A model generated the notes under the pieces. The model was not told the DNA's origin. It did no database searches and saw only the letters and a list, made by a program, of their open reading frames with translations. 64,000 bases of DNA from Azospirillum baldaniorum (GTDB lineage: Bacteria; Pseudomonadota; Alphaproteobacteria; Azospirillales; Azospirillaceae), in assembly GCF_003119195.2 (NCBI RefSeq), contig NZ_CP022253.1, forward strand, positions 1,506,001-1,570,000, written 5' to 3'. Shown in pieces: positions 33,769 through 43,094 of this stretch; the stretch's first letter is position 1; each line of letters starts with the position of its first letter. Made by a program: the position numbers and the translations under genes.

Positions 33769-34479
33769 CTATCCATTCGCCTCGGCAATCTCCTCCAGCG
33801 CGTCGCGGTCGAGCAGGGTGATCCGCCCCGACTCCACGGCGATCACGCCGTTGCGCTGCCATTCGCCCAGCAGCTTGTTGATGCTCTCCCGCGAGACGCC
33901 CACCAGACATCCGAGCTGCTGCTGCGACAGCTTGATGTCCAGCTTCAGCCCGCCCGGCGCCGGTTTGCCGAACACGTCAGCCAGCCGCATCAGCGCGCGG
34001 GCGAAGCGCGACGACGCCTCCAGGAACAGCGTGTCCTCCAGATGCTCGCTGGTTTGGCGCAGGCGCTTGCACAGCACCGTGATGAGCTGGAGCGCCACCG
34101 CCGGGCGCTCGTTGAGCAGCGGCACGAACTTCGAGCGGTCGAGCACCAGCAGGTCGGTCTCCTCCAGCGCCACGGCGTCGGCGGTCCGCGGCTCGCCGTC
34201 GAGCAGGGCGATCTCGCCGAACAGACCGCCCTTGTTGATGATGTTCAGCACCAGCTCCTTGCCGTCGGTGGAGTGGGAGCAGATCTTCACCCGCCCGCGG
34301 ATGACCGCCATCATGCTGTCGCCGGGGTCGCCCTTCTGGAAGATGACCGCGCCGGGCCGGAAATAGGCCAGCCGGGCGCTGGCGGCGAGGCGTTGCAGTT
34401 CCGGCTTCTCCAGATGCTTCAGCAGGAAATGCCCGGACAGCACCAGTTCCTTGTCGAACGCGATCCGCACCGTCGTCAT
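33769..34479 (-). CDS. Crp/Fnr-family transcriptional regulator
   Basis: A 236-residue regulator: N-terminal CNBD (~20-135, 'GAVIFQKGDPGDSMMAVIRGRVKICS', phosphate cassette 'FGEIALLDGEPRTADA') and a C-terminal HTH_Crp ('LSQQQLGCLVGVSRESINKLLGEWQRNGVI'). The cassette keeps the E and R that contact cAMP in CRP, so a cyclic nucleotide ligand is plausible; there are no Fnr-type cysteines. ATG 34479 follows GGGGGCG. It is convergent with the caspase/cyclase locus and divergent from the acyl-CoA synthetase gene across 241 bp, so it may control either. Confidence 0.9.
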   Translation of the reverse strand: MTTVRIAFDKELVLSGHFLLKHLEKPELQRLAASARLAYFRPGAVIFQKGDPGDSMMAVIRGRVKICSHSTDGKELVLNIINKGGLFGEIALLDGEPRTADAVALEETDLLVLDRSKFVPLLNERPAVALQLITVLCKRLRQTSEHLEDTLFLEASSRFARALMRLADVFGKPAPGGLKLDIKLSQQQLGCLVGVSRESINKLLGEWQRNGVIAVESGRITLLDRDALEEIAEANG

Positions 34480-34720
34480 GGTCGCCCCCATACGGCTCGA
34501 TGCCGGACAGTGTAGCGGGCGGACGGCTCGCAACCGCGGCGCCAGAGGCGGTAACGCGCTCGCCCGTCCCTGCCACGTTCTTGCGGGCATTGGGGACGGG
34601 ACCGACCAAAGGTGAAACTTGTTCTGCCCAATGGTTCGTGACTACCATCGTTGGCAAGGCGTTCGATGTAAGGCGCCGGTTCATAAAAGCAGGGACCGCA
34701 GAACAGGGAAGGAGACGAGC

Positions 34721-36355
34721 GTGGACGCCACCACTCCGTCCGCAGAGCTGTCCAGGCGCACGGCCAACCATGTGCCGCTGACGCCGCTGGACTTCCTGCG
34801 CCGCTCCGCGATGGTCTATCCGGACAAGACCGCCGTGGTCTACGGCCCGTTGCGGCGGAGCTGGTTGGAGGTTGAACACCGCGCCCGCGCGCTGGCCTCC
34901 GCGGTGAGCCGGGCCGGCGTCCGGCCGGGGGAGGTGGTGTCGGTCCTGGCCTTCAACACCCCGGCGATGCTTGAGGCGCATTTCGGCGTTCCCGGCGCCG
35001 GTGCGGTGCTGAACGCCATCAACACGCGGCTCGACCCGCCCGCCGTCGCCTTCATCCTGGAGCACGCCGAGAGCCGCCTGTTCCTGGTGGACCGCGGCCT
35101 GTCCGCGGTGGCCCGCGCCGCGCTGGAGCGCATGACGGCCCCGCCGCGGGTGGTGTGGATCGACGACCCGGCGGCGCAGGACGCCGACCCGGTGGGCGAT
35201 CTGGAGTATGAGGATTTCCTCAAGACCGGCGACCCCGAGGCGCCCTGGCGCAGGCCGGAGGACGAGTGGGAGTCCATCGCGCTCAACTACACCTCCGGCA
35301 CCACGGGCAACCCCAAGGGTGTGCTGTACCATCACCGCGGCGCCCATCTGAACGCGCTCGGCAACGTCATCACCTTCGGGCTGCGGCCGGACAGCGTCTA
35401 TCTTTGGACGCTGCCCATGTTCCACTGCAACGGCTGGACCTACCCCTGGGCGGTGACGGCGGTCGGGGCGACCCATGTCTGCCTGCGCGCCGTCGACCCG
35501 GCGGCGATCTTCCGCCTGATCGCCGAGGAGAAGGTCACCCATCTTTGCGGCGCGCCGGTCGTGCTGACCATGCTGATCCACGCGCCGGACGCGGTGAAGC
35601 GCGCCTTCGACCACGGCCCGGTGCAGGTGGCGACCGGCGGCGCCGCGCCGCCCAGCGCGGTGATCGCGGGCATGGAGCGGATGGGCTTCCGCCTGACCCA
35701 CCTCTACGGCATGACGGAATGCTACGGCCCCTCCACCGGCTGCGCGTGGCAGGAGGCCTGGGCGGAGCTGCCGCTGGAGGAGCGGGCGGTGAAGATGGCC
35801 CGCCAGGGCGTGCCCAACGTCACCATGTCCGAGCAGACCGTGCTGGACCCCGACACCGGCCGCGAGGTGCCCGCCGACGGCGAGACGCTGGGCGAACTGG
35901 CGCTGCGCGGCAACACGGTGATGAAGGGCTACTTGAAGAACCCGGCGGCGACCGACGAGGCGTTGCGCGACGGCTGGCTGCACACCGGCGACCTCGCCGT
36001 CCTCCACCCCGACCGCTACGTCGAGATCAAGGACCGCGCCAAGGACATCATCATCTCCGGCGGCGAGAACATCGCCTCGCTGGAGGTCGAGGAGGTCCTC
36101 TACAAGCACCCCCACGTCATGGAGGCCGCCGTCGTCGCCCGTCCCGATGCGAAATGGGGCGAGACTCCCTGTGCCTTCGTCACGCTGAAGCCGGGATCGG
36201 AGGGGCGGGTGAGCGAGGCCGAGGTGATCGGCTGGTGCCGCGACCATCTCGCCCACTTCAAGACGCCGCGGACGGTGGTGTTCGGGGCCCTGCCGAAGAC
36301 CTCGACCGGGAAGATCCAGAAGTTCGTGCTGCGCGAGCAGGCGAGGGGGTTGTGA
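34721..36355 (+). CDS. acyl-CoA synthetase (AMP-forming), LvaE-like context
   Basis: A 544-residue ANL-superfamily ligase. The P-loop 'YTSGTTGNPKGV' (~187-198), 'HLYGMTECYGPS', 'GWLHTGDLAVLHPDRYVEIKDRAKDIIISGGENI' and the catalytic Lys in 'PKTSTGKIQKFVLRE' are all present. It adenylates a fatty or short hydroxy/keto acid and forms the CoA thioester. The start is GTG 34721, with AAGGAG ~7 bp upstream; the frame is open further but lacks a start signal. The following SDR, acyl-CoA dehydrogenase, kinase and DUF6285 genes make up the same set as the P. putida levulinate operon, where this is LvaE. A palindromic repeat separates it from the SDR gene. Confidence 0.92.
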   Translation: MDATTPSAELSRRTANHVPLTPLDFLRRSAMVYPDKTAVVYGPLRRSWLEVEHRARALASAVSRAGVRPGEVVSVLAFNTPAMLEAHFGVPGAGAVLNAINTRLDPPAVAFILEHAESRLFLVDRGLSAVARAALERMTAPPRVVWIDDPAAQDADPVGDLEYEDFLKTGDPEAPWRRPEDEWESIALNYTSGTTGNPKGVLYHHRGAHLNALGNVITFGLRPDSVYLWTLPMFHCNGWTYPWAVTAVGATHVCLRAVDPAAIFRLIAEEKVTHLCGAPVVLTMLIHAPDAVKRAFDHGPVQVATGGAAPPSAVIAGMERMGFRLTHLYGMTECYGPSTGCAWQEAWAELPLEERAVKMARQGVPNVTMSEQTVLDPDTGREVPADGETLGELALRGNTVMKGYLKNPAATDEALRDGWLHTGDLAVLHPDRYVEIKDRAKDIIISGGENIASLEVEEVLYKHPHVMEAAVVARPDAKWGETPCAFVTLKPGSEGRVSEAEVIGWCRDHLAHFKTPRTVVFGALPKTSTGKIQKFVLREQARGL

Positions 36356-36365
36356 GGGAGAGGTC

Positions 36366-36464
36366 GCATCGGGCCCCCCTCCCAACCTCCCCCCGCTGCG
36401 CAGGGGGAGGAGCCGTTCCCTCTCTCGCGAAGCGGGGGAGGGGTAGGGAGGGGACCCGACGCAT
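36366..36464. repeat. G-rich palindromic intergenic repeat, copy 5 (variant, between tandem genes)
   Basis: GCATCGGGCCCCCCTCCC (left) and GGGAGGGGACCCGACGCAT (right) are inverted ends; CCCCCCGCTGCGCAGGGGG and CGCGAAGCGGGGGAGGGG lie inside. It is a relative of copies 1-4 with a different end sequence. Unlike the others it sits between two same-strand genes, so it may attenuate or protect the operon transcript. Confidence 0.75.
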
Positions 36465-36494
36465 GAACCCCACCTTCACAAACTCAGGACTTCC

Positions 36495-37256
36495 ATGACC
36501 TTCCCTCTCACCAACCGCACCGCCCTGGTCACCGGGGCCTCCGCCGGCCTGGGCCGTCACTTCGCCGGTGTGCTGGCTGCGGCGGGCGCCCGCGTCGCTC
36601 TGGCTGCGCGGCGGCGCGAGAGCCTGGACGCCGCCGTCGCCGAGATCGAAGCGGCGGGCGGGCAGGCCATCGCCGTGCCGCTGGACGTCACCGACGCTGC
36701 CTCCGTCCGCAACGGCGTCCGCGAGGCGGCGGGTGCGCTCGGCGGGCTGGACATCCTCGTCAACAACGCCGGGGCCACCGTCGCCAAGCCCGCGCTGGAT
36801 TACGCGGAGGAGGAGTGGGACCGCGTCATCGACACCAACCTGAAGGGCGCCTTCCTCACCGCGCAGGAGACGGCGCGCGTGATGAGGGAGCAGGGGCGGG
36901 GCGGGTCGATCGTCAACATCGCCTCCATCCTCGGGCTGCGGGTGGCCGGCCATGTCGTGGCCTACACCGCGTCGAAGGCCGGGCTGGTGCAGATGACCCA
37001 GGCGGTGGCCCTGGAATGGGCGCGTTACGGCATCCGCGTCAACGCGCTGGCCCCCGGCTACATGGAAACCGACCTGAACCGCGATTTCCTGGCGACCGAC
37101 GCCGGGCAGGCGCTGATCCGGCGGGTGCCGCAGCGGCGGCTGGGACGGCTGGCGGACCTCGACGGGCCGCTGCTGCTGCTCTGCTCCGACGCGTCGGCCT
37201 ACATGACCGGAGCGGTGGTGCCGGTGGACGGCGGGCATCTAGTCAGCACCCTGTAA
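36495..37256 (+). CDS. SDR-family oxidoreductase (LvaD-like context)
   Basis: A 253-residue classical short-chain dehydrogenase. NAD(P)-binding 'TGASAGLGRHFAG' (14-26), 'NNAGAT', catalytic Ser in 'VNIASILGL', Tyr-x3-Lys in 'AYTASKAGL' and 'APGYMETDLNRDF' are all in place. It would oxidise or reduce a hydroxy/keto group on an acyl-CoA. In the levulinate pathway the equivalent LvaD reduces the 4-keto group. The acyl-CoA dehydrogenase gene starts 32 bp on. Confidence 0.93.
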   Translation: MTFPLTNRTALVTGASAGLGRHFAGVLAAAGARVALAARRRESLDAAVAEIEAAGGQAIAVPLDVTDAASVRNGVREAAGALGGLDILVNNAGATVAKPALDYAEEEWDRVIDTNLKGAFLTAQETARVMREQGRGGSIVNIASILGLRVAGHVVAYTASKAGLVQMTQAVALEWARYGIRVNALAPGYMETDLNRDFLATDAGQALIRRVPQRRLGRLADLDGPLLLLCSDASAYMTGAVVPVDGGHLVSTL

Positions 37257-37288
37257 TCAAGAAAAAACGACGGAGAGGACCCGAACCG

Positions 37289-38485
37289 ATGGATTTCAGC
37301 CTGCCCCCGCCGATCGAGGAATTCCGCCGCCGCGTGCGCGCCTTCGTGGAGGAGCGCATCCTGCCGCTGGAAGCGGACCCGGCCTCCTACGACGCGCACG
37401 AGAACATCGCGCCCGCCCTGCTGGAGCGCCTGCGCGGGGAGGTGAAGGCCGCCGGGCTGTGGGCGCCGCAGATGCCGGTGGAGCGCGGCGGGCAGGGGCT
37501 GGGAATCGTCGGCATGGCCGCCGCCTACGAGGAGATGAACCGCTCCATCTTCGGGCCGGTCTGCTTCAACTGCGCCGCCCCTGACGACGGCAACATGCAG
37601 CTTCTCAACAAGGTCGCGACCGAGGCGCAGAAGGAGCGCTGGCTCCAGCCCATCGTCGAGGGCAAGGTGCGCTCCGCCTTCGCGATGACCGAGCCGCATC
37701 CCGGCGGCGGTTCCGACCCGTCGATGATGAAGACCCGGGCGGAGCGCAAGGGCGACCGCTGGGTGATCTCCGGCCATAAATGGTTCATCACCGGGGCGGG
37801 CGAGGCGCAGCATTTCATCCTGATCGCCCGCACCTCCGACGACAAGCGCAAGGGGCTGACCGCCTTTCTGTTCGACAAGGACCAGCCCGGCTGGGAGATC
37901 GTCCGCCGCATCCCGATCATGGGGCCGGAGGAGCATGGCGGCCATTGCGAGCTGCGTTTCGACGGGCTGGAGGTCTCCGACGAGAACGTCCTGATGACCG
38001 TCGGCGACGGGCTCAAGGCGACGCAGATCCGCCTCGGCCCGGCGCGGCTGACCCATTGCATGCGCTGGACCGGCCTGTCGAAGCGGGCCATGGAGATCGC
38101 CGCCGCCTATGTGCGCGAGCGCGAGAGCTTCGGCACCACGCTCGCCGGGCACGAGGGCGTGCAGTGGATGATGGGCGACGTCGCCATGCAGATCGAGATC
38201 GGGCGGCTGCTGGTCATGAAGGCGGCGTGGCAGCTCGACCGCGGCGACTTCGCCCGCAAGGAGGTGTCGATGGCCAAGGTCCATGTCGCCGACACGCTGC
38301 ACAAGGCGGTGGACACGGCCATCCAGCTCTGCGGGGCCAGGGGCTATTCGAAGGACACGGCGCTGGAGTGGATGTACCGCTACGCTCGGCAGGCCCGGCT
38401 GGTGGACGGGGCGTCGGAGGTCCACAAGATGGTCCTGGCGCGATTCTACATGGACGAGGGCGACGGCTTCTGGGCCTGGGGGTGA
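37289..38485 (+). CDS. acyl-CoA dehydrogenase (LvaC/ACAD10-11-like context)
   Basis: A 398-residue FAD-dependent acyl-CoA dehydrogenase. Family motifs: 'FAMTEPHPGGGSDPSMMKTRAERKGDRWVISGHKWFITG' region (quoted in outline; FAD contacts around residues 131-170), 'RESFGTTLAGHEGVQWMM', 'QLCGARGYSKDTALEWMYRYARQARLVDGASEVHK'-type C-terminus. It resembles the ACAD10/11 group in which the enzyme acts on a phosphorylated 4-hydroxyacyl-CoA and eliminates phosphate. GGAGAGG is ~10 bp before ATG 37289. The kinase gene follows after 4 bp. Confidence 0.92.
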   Translation: MDFSLPPPIEEFRRRVRAFVEERILPLEADPASYDAHENIAPALLERLRGEVKAAGLWAPQMPVERGGQGLGIVGMAAAYEEMNRSIFGPVCFNCAAPDDGNMQLLNKVATEAQKERWLQPIVEGKVRSAFAMTEPHPGGGSDPSMMKTRAERKGDRWVISGHKWFITGAGEAQHFILIARTSDDKRKGLTAFLFDKDQPGWEIVRRIPIMGPEEHGGHCELRFDGLEVSDENVLMTVGDGLKATQIRLGPARLTHCMRWTGLSKRAMEIAAAYVRERESFGTTLAGHEGVQWMMGDVAMQIEIGRLLVMKAAWQLDRGDFARKEVSMAKVHVADTLHKAVDTAIQLCGARGYSKDTALEWMYRYARQARLVDGASEVHKMVLARFYMDEGDGFWAWG

Positions 38486-38489
38486 TGGG

Positions 38490-39593
38490 ATGGGCGCACT
38501 GATCGACGGGGAAAGCCGGCCGCGGCTGGAATCGTGGCTGGCCGGGGCGACTGGCGCGACGCGCGTGTCGGTGGCCGACGAAGGCACCCTGGGCGGGGGA
38601 GCCATCTCGCTCAACCTCGCGGTGACTCTGGACATCGATGGCGGGCCGCAGGCCGGGCGGCACGCCTGCGTGCTGCGTGCCCAGCCGGGCGGCGGCGCGG
38701 CGGCGTCCGGCATGAAGGCCAGCATTTCCAAGGCGCAGGAGTTCGCCGTGCTGCGCGCCGCCTTCGGCGCCGGGGTGGCGGCGCCCGAACCCATCGCCGC
38801 TTGCGGCGACCCGGCGGTTCTCGGCGCCGACTTCTACATCATGCGCCGCGCCGAGGGCATCGGGGCCGGGCACAAGGTGGTGAAAGCCGACCAGCCGCAG
38901 CGCGGGCTCGCCCGCGAGCTTGGCCGGCAACTCGGCCGCCTGCACAAGGCCGGGCCGGACACGCCGGGGCTGGAGGATCTGCCGGTGCCGGCCGCGTCGC
39001 CGGCGCTCGACTGCGTCCACGCCTACCGCGACTGGCTGGGCGATCTGGCGCTGCGCGACGCCGTTCTGGCCTGGGGCCTGCGCTGGCTGGAAATTCACGC
39101 GCCGCCGCCGGGCGATCTGGTGCTGTGCCACCGCGACTACCGCACCGGGAACTATCTGGTGAAGGACGGCGGCCTGACCGCCATCCTGGATTGGGAATTC
39201 GCGGGATTCAGCGATCCCATGGAGGATCTCGGCTGGTTCTGCGCCCGCTCCTGGCGGTTCGGGCGCCACGACCGCGAGGCGGGCGGGCTGGCCGGTCGGG
39301 AGGACTTCTACGCCGGTTACGAGGAGACCTCGGGCCGCCGGGTGGACCCGCAGGCGGTGGCCTATTGGGAAACCGCCGCCTACATGCGCTGGGCGGCCAT
39401 CGCGGTCCTCCAGGGACGCCGCCACACGTCGGGGGAGGAGCCGTCGCTGGAGCTGGCTTTGACCGGGCGGATGCTGCCGGAGATCGAGTTGGACTTGTTG
39501 CGCCACATCCGTGGGCTGGGGCTGACGGCGTCCGCCCCGGCGGCGGTGGGTGCCGAACCGTCCGGCGATGCCGACGAAGAAAGGGTCGCCTGA
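38490..39593 (+). CDS. APH/choline-kinase-like phosphotransferase (LvaA/ACAD10-11 kinase-like)
   Basis: A 367-residue aminoglycoside-phosphotransferase-fold kinase. The catalytic loop 'LCHRDYRTGNYLV' (H-x-D-x4-N) and metal-binding 'ILDWEFAGFSDPMEDLGW' are intact. It sits 4 bp after the acyl-CoA dehydrogenase gene and shares TGATG with the DUF6285 gene. A kinase of this fold beside an ACAD is the split form of vertebrate ACAD10/11 and the LvaA/LvaC pair, where it phosphorylates the 4-hydroxyl of an acyl-CoA. Antibiotic resistance is therefore an unlikely role. Confidence 0.9.
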   Translation: MGALIDGESRPRLESWLAGATGATRVSVADEGTLGGGAISLNLAVTLDIDGGPQAGRHACVLRAQPGGGAAASGMKASISKAQEFAVLRAAFGAGVAAPEPIAACGDPAVLGADFYIMRRAEGIGAGHKVVKADQPQRGLARELGRQLGRLHKAGPDTPGLEDLPVPAASPALDCVHAYRDWLGDLALRDAVLAWGLRWLEIHAPPPGDLVLCHRDYRTGNYLVKDGGLTAILDWEFAGFSDPMEDLGWFCARSWRFGRHDREAGGLAGREDFYAGYEETSGRRVDPQAVAYWETAAYMRWAAIAVLQGRRHTSGEEPSLELALTGRMLPEIELDLLRHIRGLGLTASAPAAVGAEPSGDADEERVA

Positions 39594-39982
39594 TGCGCAC
39601 CAGCCCCGACGTCCAGGAATTGCTGAGCATCGTCGCGGAAACCTTCCGGACGGACCTGCTTCCCCACATCCCGCCGGCCCAGCGCTACACGGCGCTGATG
39701 ATCGCCAACGCGCTCGGCATCGTGCAGCGCGAACTGGCCGGCTCGGACGAGGCCGGCCACGCCATGCTGGCGGCGCTGGCCCTGCTCTACGGCGAGGACG
39801 CCGACGACAGCCTGTCCGGCGCCGACCTGCGCCAGCGGGTGGAGGCCCTGCAGCACCGGCTGTGCATCGAGATCGCCGCGGGCGACTTCGACCACCACGG
39901 CCAGGACGTGCTGATGGAGTGCCTGGAGGAAATCGTCCAGGCCCGGCTGGGCATCGCCAATCCGAAGCTGTTGCGGGGGTAG
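39593..39982 (+). CDS. DUF6285 protein (LvaB-like partner)
   Basis: A 129-residue, all-helical cytoplasmic protein. The pattern 'LLSIVAETFRTDLLPHIPPAQRYTALMIANALGIVQREL' and 'LYGEDADDSLSGADLRQRVEALQHRLCIEIAAGDFD' regions fit the DUF6285 family, which is found next to APH-type kinases and acyl-CoA dehydrogenases. In P. putida the small LvaB protein is needed with LvaA for 4-hydroxyacyl-CoA phosphorylation; this gene holds the same position. ATG overlaps the kinase stop (TGATG). It is the last gene of the operon. Confidence 0.8.
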   Translation: MRTSPDVQELLSIVAETFRTDLLPHIPPAQRYTALMIANALGIVQRELAGSDEAGHAMLAALALLYGEDADDSLSGADLRQRVEALQHRLCIEIAAGDFDHHGQDVLMECLEEIVQARLGIANPKLLRG

Positions 39983-39989
39983 ATCAGGT

Positions 39990-40124
39990 ATTCCCTCTCC
40001 CGTCCCGGGAGAGGGTGGCCCGAAGGGCCGGGTGAGGGTTGTGCGAGGATTGATCCACCAATCCTTGCTGGTACCCTCACCCTCCCACGCGTGGGCCCCT
40101 CCCTCTCCCGGGGCGGGAGAGGGA
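39990..40124. repeat. second type of palindromic intergenic repeat
   Basis: TTCCCTCTCCCGTCCCGGGAGAGGG (shown in part; 39990-40014) and CCCTCTCCCGGGGCGGGAGAGGGAA at the right end are inverted. Inner arms GGTGAGGGT and ACCCTCACC pair, and the centre is AGGATTG-N6-CAATCCT. Sequence differs from copies 1-5 but the layout is the same. It lies between convergent genes ending at 39982 and 40142. Confidence 0.8.
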
Positions 40125-40141
40125 AGCGAAGGATATGGGCG

Positions 40142-40932
40142 TCACTCCGCAATCGGCTCGTAGAATTCCGGACCGAAGTCGGCGGCTTGGCGGCTGGTCA
40201 CGTTGAAGGGCTTCTTCAGGCCGCCGCGGAAATACCGCTTCACCAGATCCTGCCACGTTTCCACCGGGTCCACGCCGCGCTTGGCGCAGAGATGGCCGAA
40301 CCAGCGGCGTCCGGCGGCGACGTGGGTGATCTCCTCGTCATGGATGACCTGGAGCAGGGCGGCGCTCTCGGCGTCGCCGAACTCGCGCAGGCGGCGGACG
40401 GTTTCCGGGGTGACGTCGAGTCCGCGCGCCTCCAGCACCATCGGCACCACGGCCAGCCGGGCGGCGAGGTCGTGGGCGGTGGTGGTCGCGGCCTGCCACA
40501 GCCCGTCATGGGCCGGCAACTCGCCATAGCCGGAGCCGAGCTGGTTCAGCCGCTCCTCCAGCATCTGGAAATGCCGGGCCTCGTCGTCGGCGACCTGCAC
40601 CCAGTCGTCGGTGAAGCCCTTGGGCATCCCCTCGCCGACGAAGCGGCACACGATGTCCCAGGCGAGGTCGATGGCGTTCAGCTCGATGTGGGCCAGCGCG
40701 TGGAGCAGGGCGAGGCGGTTCTGTGCGCTGCCGCCGCGCCCGCGCTTGGGCATGTCGCGGGGCAGCATCAGCGGCGGACGCTCCGGACGGGCGGGGCGCT
40801 CCGGCGGGACCCGCGCGCCGAACTCGGGAATGAGGCCATCGCGCCATGCCGCGGCGTAGTCCCGCGTCAGGCGCACCTTCTCCAGCGGCGCCGCGGTGGT
40901 CAGAACCGCGACGGCCGCGTCACACAGAGTCG

Positions 40933-40939
<7 letters not shown>
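40142..40939 (-). CDS. DUF455 ferritin-like protein
   Basis: A 265-residue protein of the DUF455 family. The four-helix ferritin-like core carries E/H metal motifs: 'HALAHIELNAIDLAWDI', 'VADDEARHFQML' and 'VIHDEEITHVAAGRRWF'. Such proteins are predicted di-iron oxidoreductases; the substrate is not known. Its ATG overlaps the cysQ stop by 7 bases, so the two are translated from one message. Confidence 0.85.
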
Positions 40940-41706
<767 letters not shown>

Positions 41707-41799
41707 GGGTGGTCCTCCGGTCGGCTGGTGTGCGAACGGTCACCATAGCGCGCCCGGATGGTGGGCTGGAAGGCTGGAAAGGGCGGGGAGGACGGGAGA

Positions 41800-42324
41800 A
41801 TGCGGATGAACGCGGGCTGGCGGGCGATGGAAACGGCGGACCTGGACCGTGTGATGGCCATTGCCGAGGTCGTGCACCCCGATTACCCGGAGGACCGCGC
41901 CGTTTTCGCCGAGCGGTTGGCCCTCTACCCGGACGGCTGCGCCATGGCGGAAGCTTTTGGGGTGGAGGCGGCCGGACCCTGCATCGGCTACATCGTCATG
42001 CATCCGGGCCGGCTGGGCGTTCCGCCGCCGCTCGATTCGCCGCTCGGCGCGCTGCCGGAAGTGCCGGACTGCCTCTATCTGCACGACGTCGCCCTGCTGC
42101 CCGCGGCACGGGGGCTGGGGTTGGGCGTGGCGGCGCTGGAGCGCATGAACGCGCTGGCGGCACGGCAGGGGTTTCGCTGGCTGGCCCTGACCTCCACCCC
42201 CGGCGCGCGGGCCTTCTGGGACGCGCAAGGATTCCGGCCCCATGACGGCGGGGCCGGGCTGGCGGCCAAGCTCGCCTCCTACGGCGGCGGCATGACCTAC
42301 ATGACCAAGCCTGTGAAAGGCTGA
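41800..42324 (+). CDS. GNAT-family N-acetyltransferase
   Basis: A 174-residue acetyltransferase. The acetyl-CoA loop is 'LLPAARGLGLGVAALERM' (R/Q-x2-G-x-G/A), preceded by a beta strand 'CLYLHDVAL' and followed by 'LALTSTPGARAFWDAQGFRPHD', a classic GNAT end. The substrate is unknown. ATG 41800 follows GGGGAGGACGGGAG. It is divergent from cysQ. Confidence 0.88.
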   Translation: MRMNAGWRAMETADLDRVMAIAEVVHPDYPEDRAVFAERLALYPDGCAMAEAFGVEAAGPCIGYIVMHPGRLGVPPPLDSPLGALPEVPDCLYLHDVALLPAARGLGLGVAALERMNALAARQGFRWLALTSTPGARAFWDAQGFRPHDGGAGLAAKLASYGGGMTYMTKPVKG

Positions 42325-42480
42325 TCCGACGCCTTTGTGATAATTTGCCAAAAATTGCATCCATCGCGCCGGGCGGAGACTCGATTTGCGGCAAGTTGTC
42401 CGACCCCGGCGGGCGGTGCGGGGTGCTATCTTGCGGCGTCCCCCACACCTTCAGCACAGCCGTTCGTCGGCAGGCCCCCC

Positions 42481-42915
42481 ATGCAGCCATCCGCCCGCTT
42501 TCCGTGGAAGTCCGAATACACGGTCGGAAACGAGTCCATCGACGAGCAGCACCGGACCCTTCTGGAACTGGCCGGGCTGTTGCACATGGCGGTCGCGGCG
42601 GGGCAGGGCTACAAGATCATCCAGAACGCCTTCGCCGCCCTGGTGAAGTACACGGAGGAGCATTTCTCCGACGAGGAACAGTTCTGGATCGACGCCAAAA
42701 GCGCCGGCGTCGAGAAGCACAAGCGGCTGCACCGGCAGATCACCGAAGAACTGCTGGCCCTGCGGTTCGAGGGGCCGTACGGCGTCGTCTTCTGCACGCC
42801 CAACGAACTGACCAACTGGGTCGAGCACCGCCTGATCGCCCACTTCATCGAAGAGGATCAGGGCGTGTACCGCAGCCTGACCCCAAGTGCCAAGCGGAAG
42901 CGGGCCTCCGCCTGA
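42481..42915 (+). CDS. bacteriohemerythrin
   Basis: A 144-residue single-domain hemerythrin. The di-iron ligands are all visible: H in 'DEQHRTLLEL', H and E in 'EEHFSDEEQFW', two H in 'EKHKRLHRQI', and H/D in 'HRLIAHFIEEDQG'. It binds O2 reversibly and may act in oxygen storage or sensing in a microaerophile. A 156-bp AT-richer leader (42325-42480) probably holds the promoter. Confidence 0.9.
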   Translation: MQPSARFPWKSEYTVGNESIDEQHRTLLELAGLLHMAVAAGQGYKIIQNAFAALVKYTEEHFSDEEQFWIDAKSAGVEKHKRLHRQITEELLALRFEGPYGVVFCTPNELTNWVEHRLIAHFIEEDQGVYRSLTPSAKRKRASA

Positions 42916-43094
42916 GTCCGGCACCGCCTCCAATGGTGGTCCGCCATCGCAGGTTTCGCGTCCAACGTTGCCTTTGCCGTGGAACGGACCCAACTCTAAC
43001 TGGTTTATGATGTGGCGCGGCTGCCGGATGGGCGCGGGATTCCCCGCCCGTGCGGCGGCCCCGCTCCACCAGACCAGCGGAGCGACGGGGCGGT

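Noticed and set aside
36366..36464. Operon break between the acyl-CoA synthetase and the SDR genes
   Set aside because: The repeat may only attenuate; gene order and function still argue for one pathway, so the module was kept together.
38490..39593. Aminoglycoside-resistance kinase
   Set aside because: The fold is APH-like, but the tight operon with ACAD, DUF6285 and SDR points to acyl-CoA metabolism.
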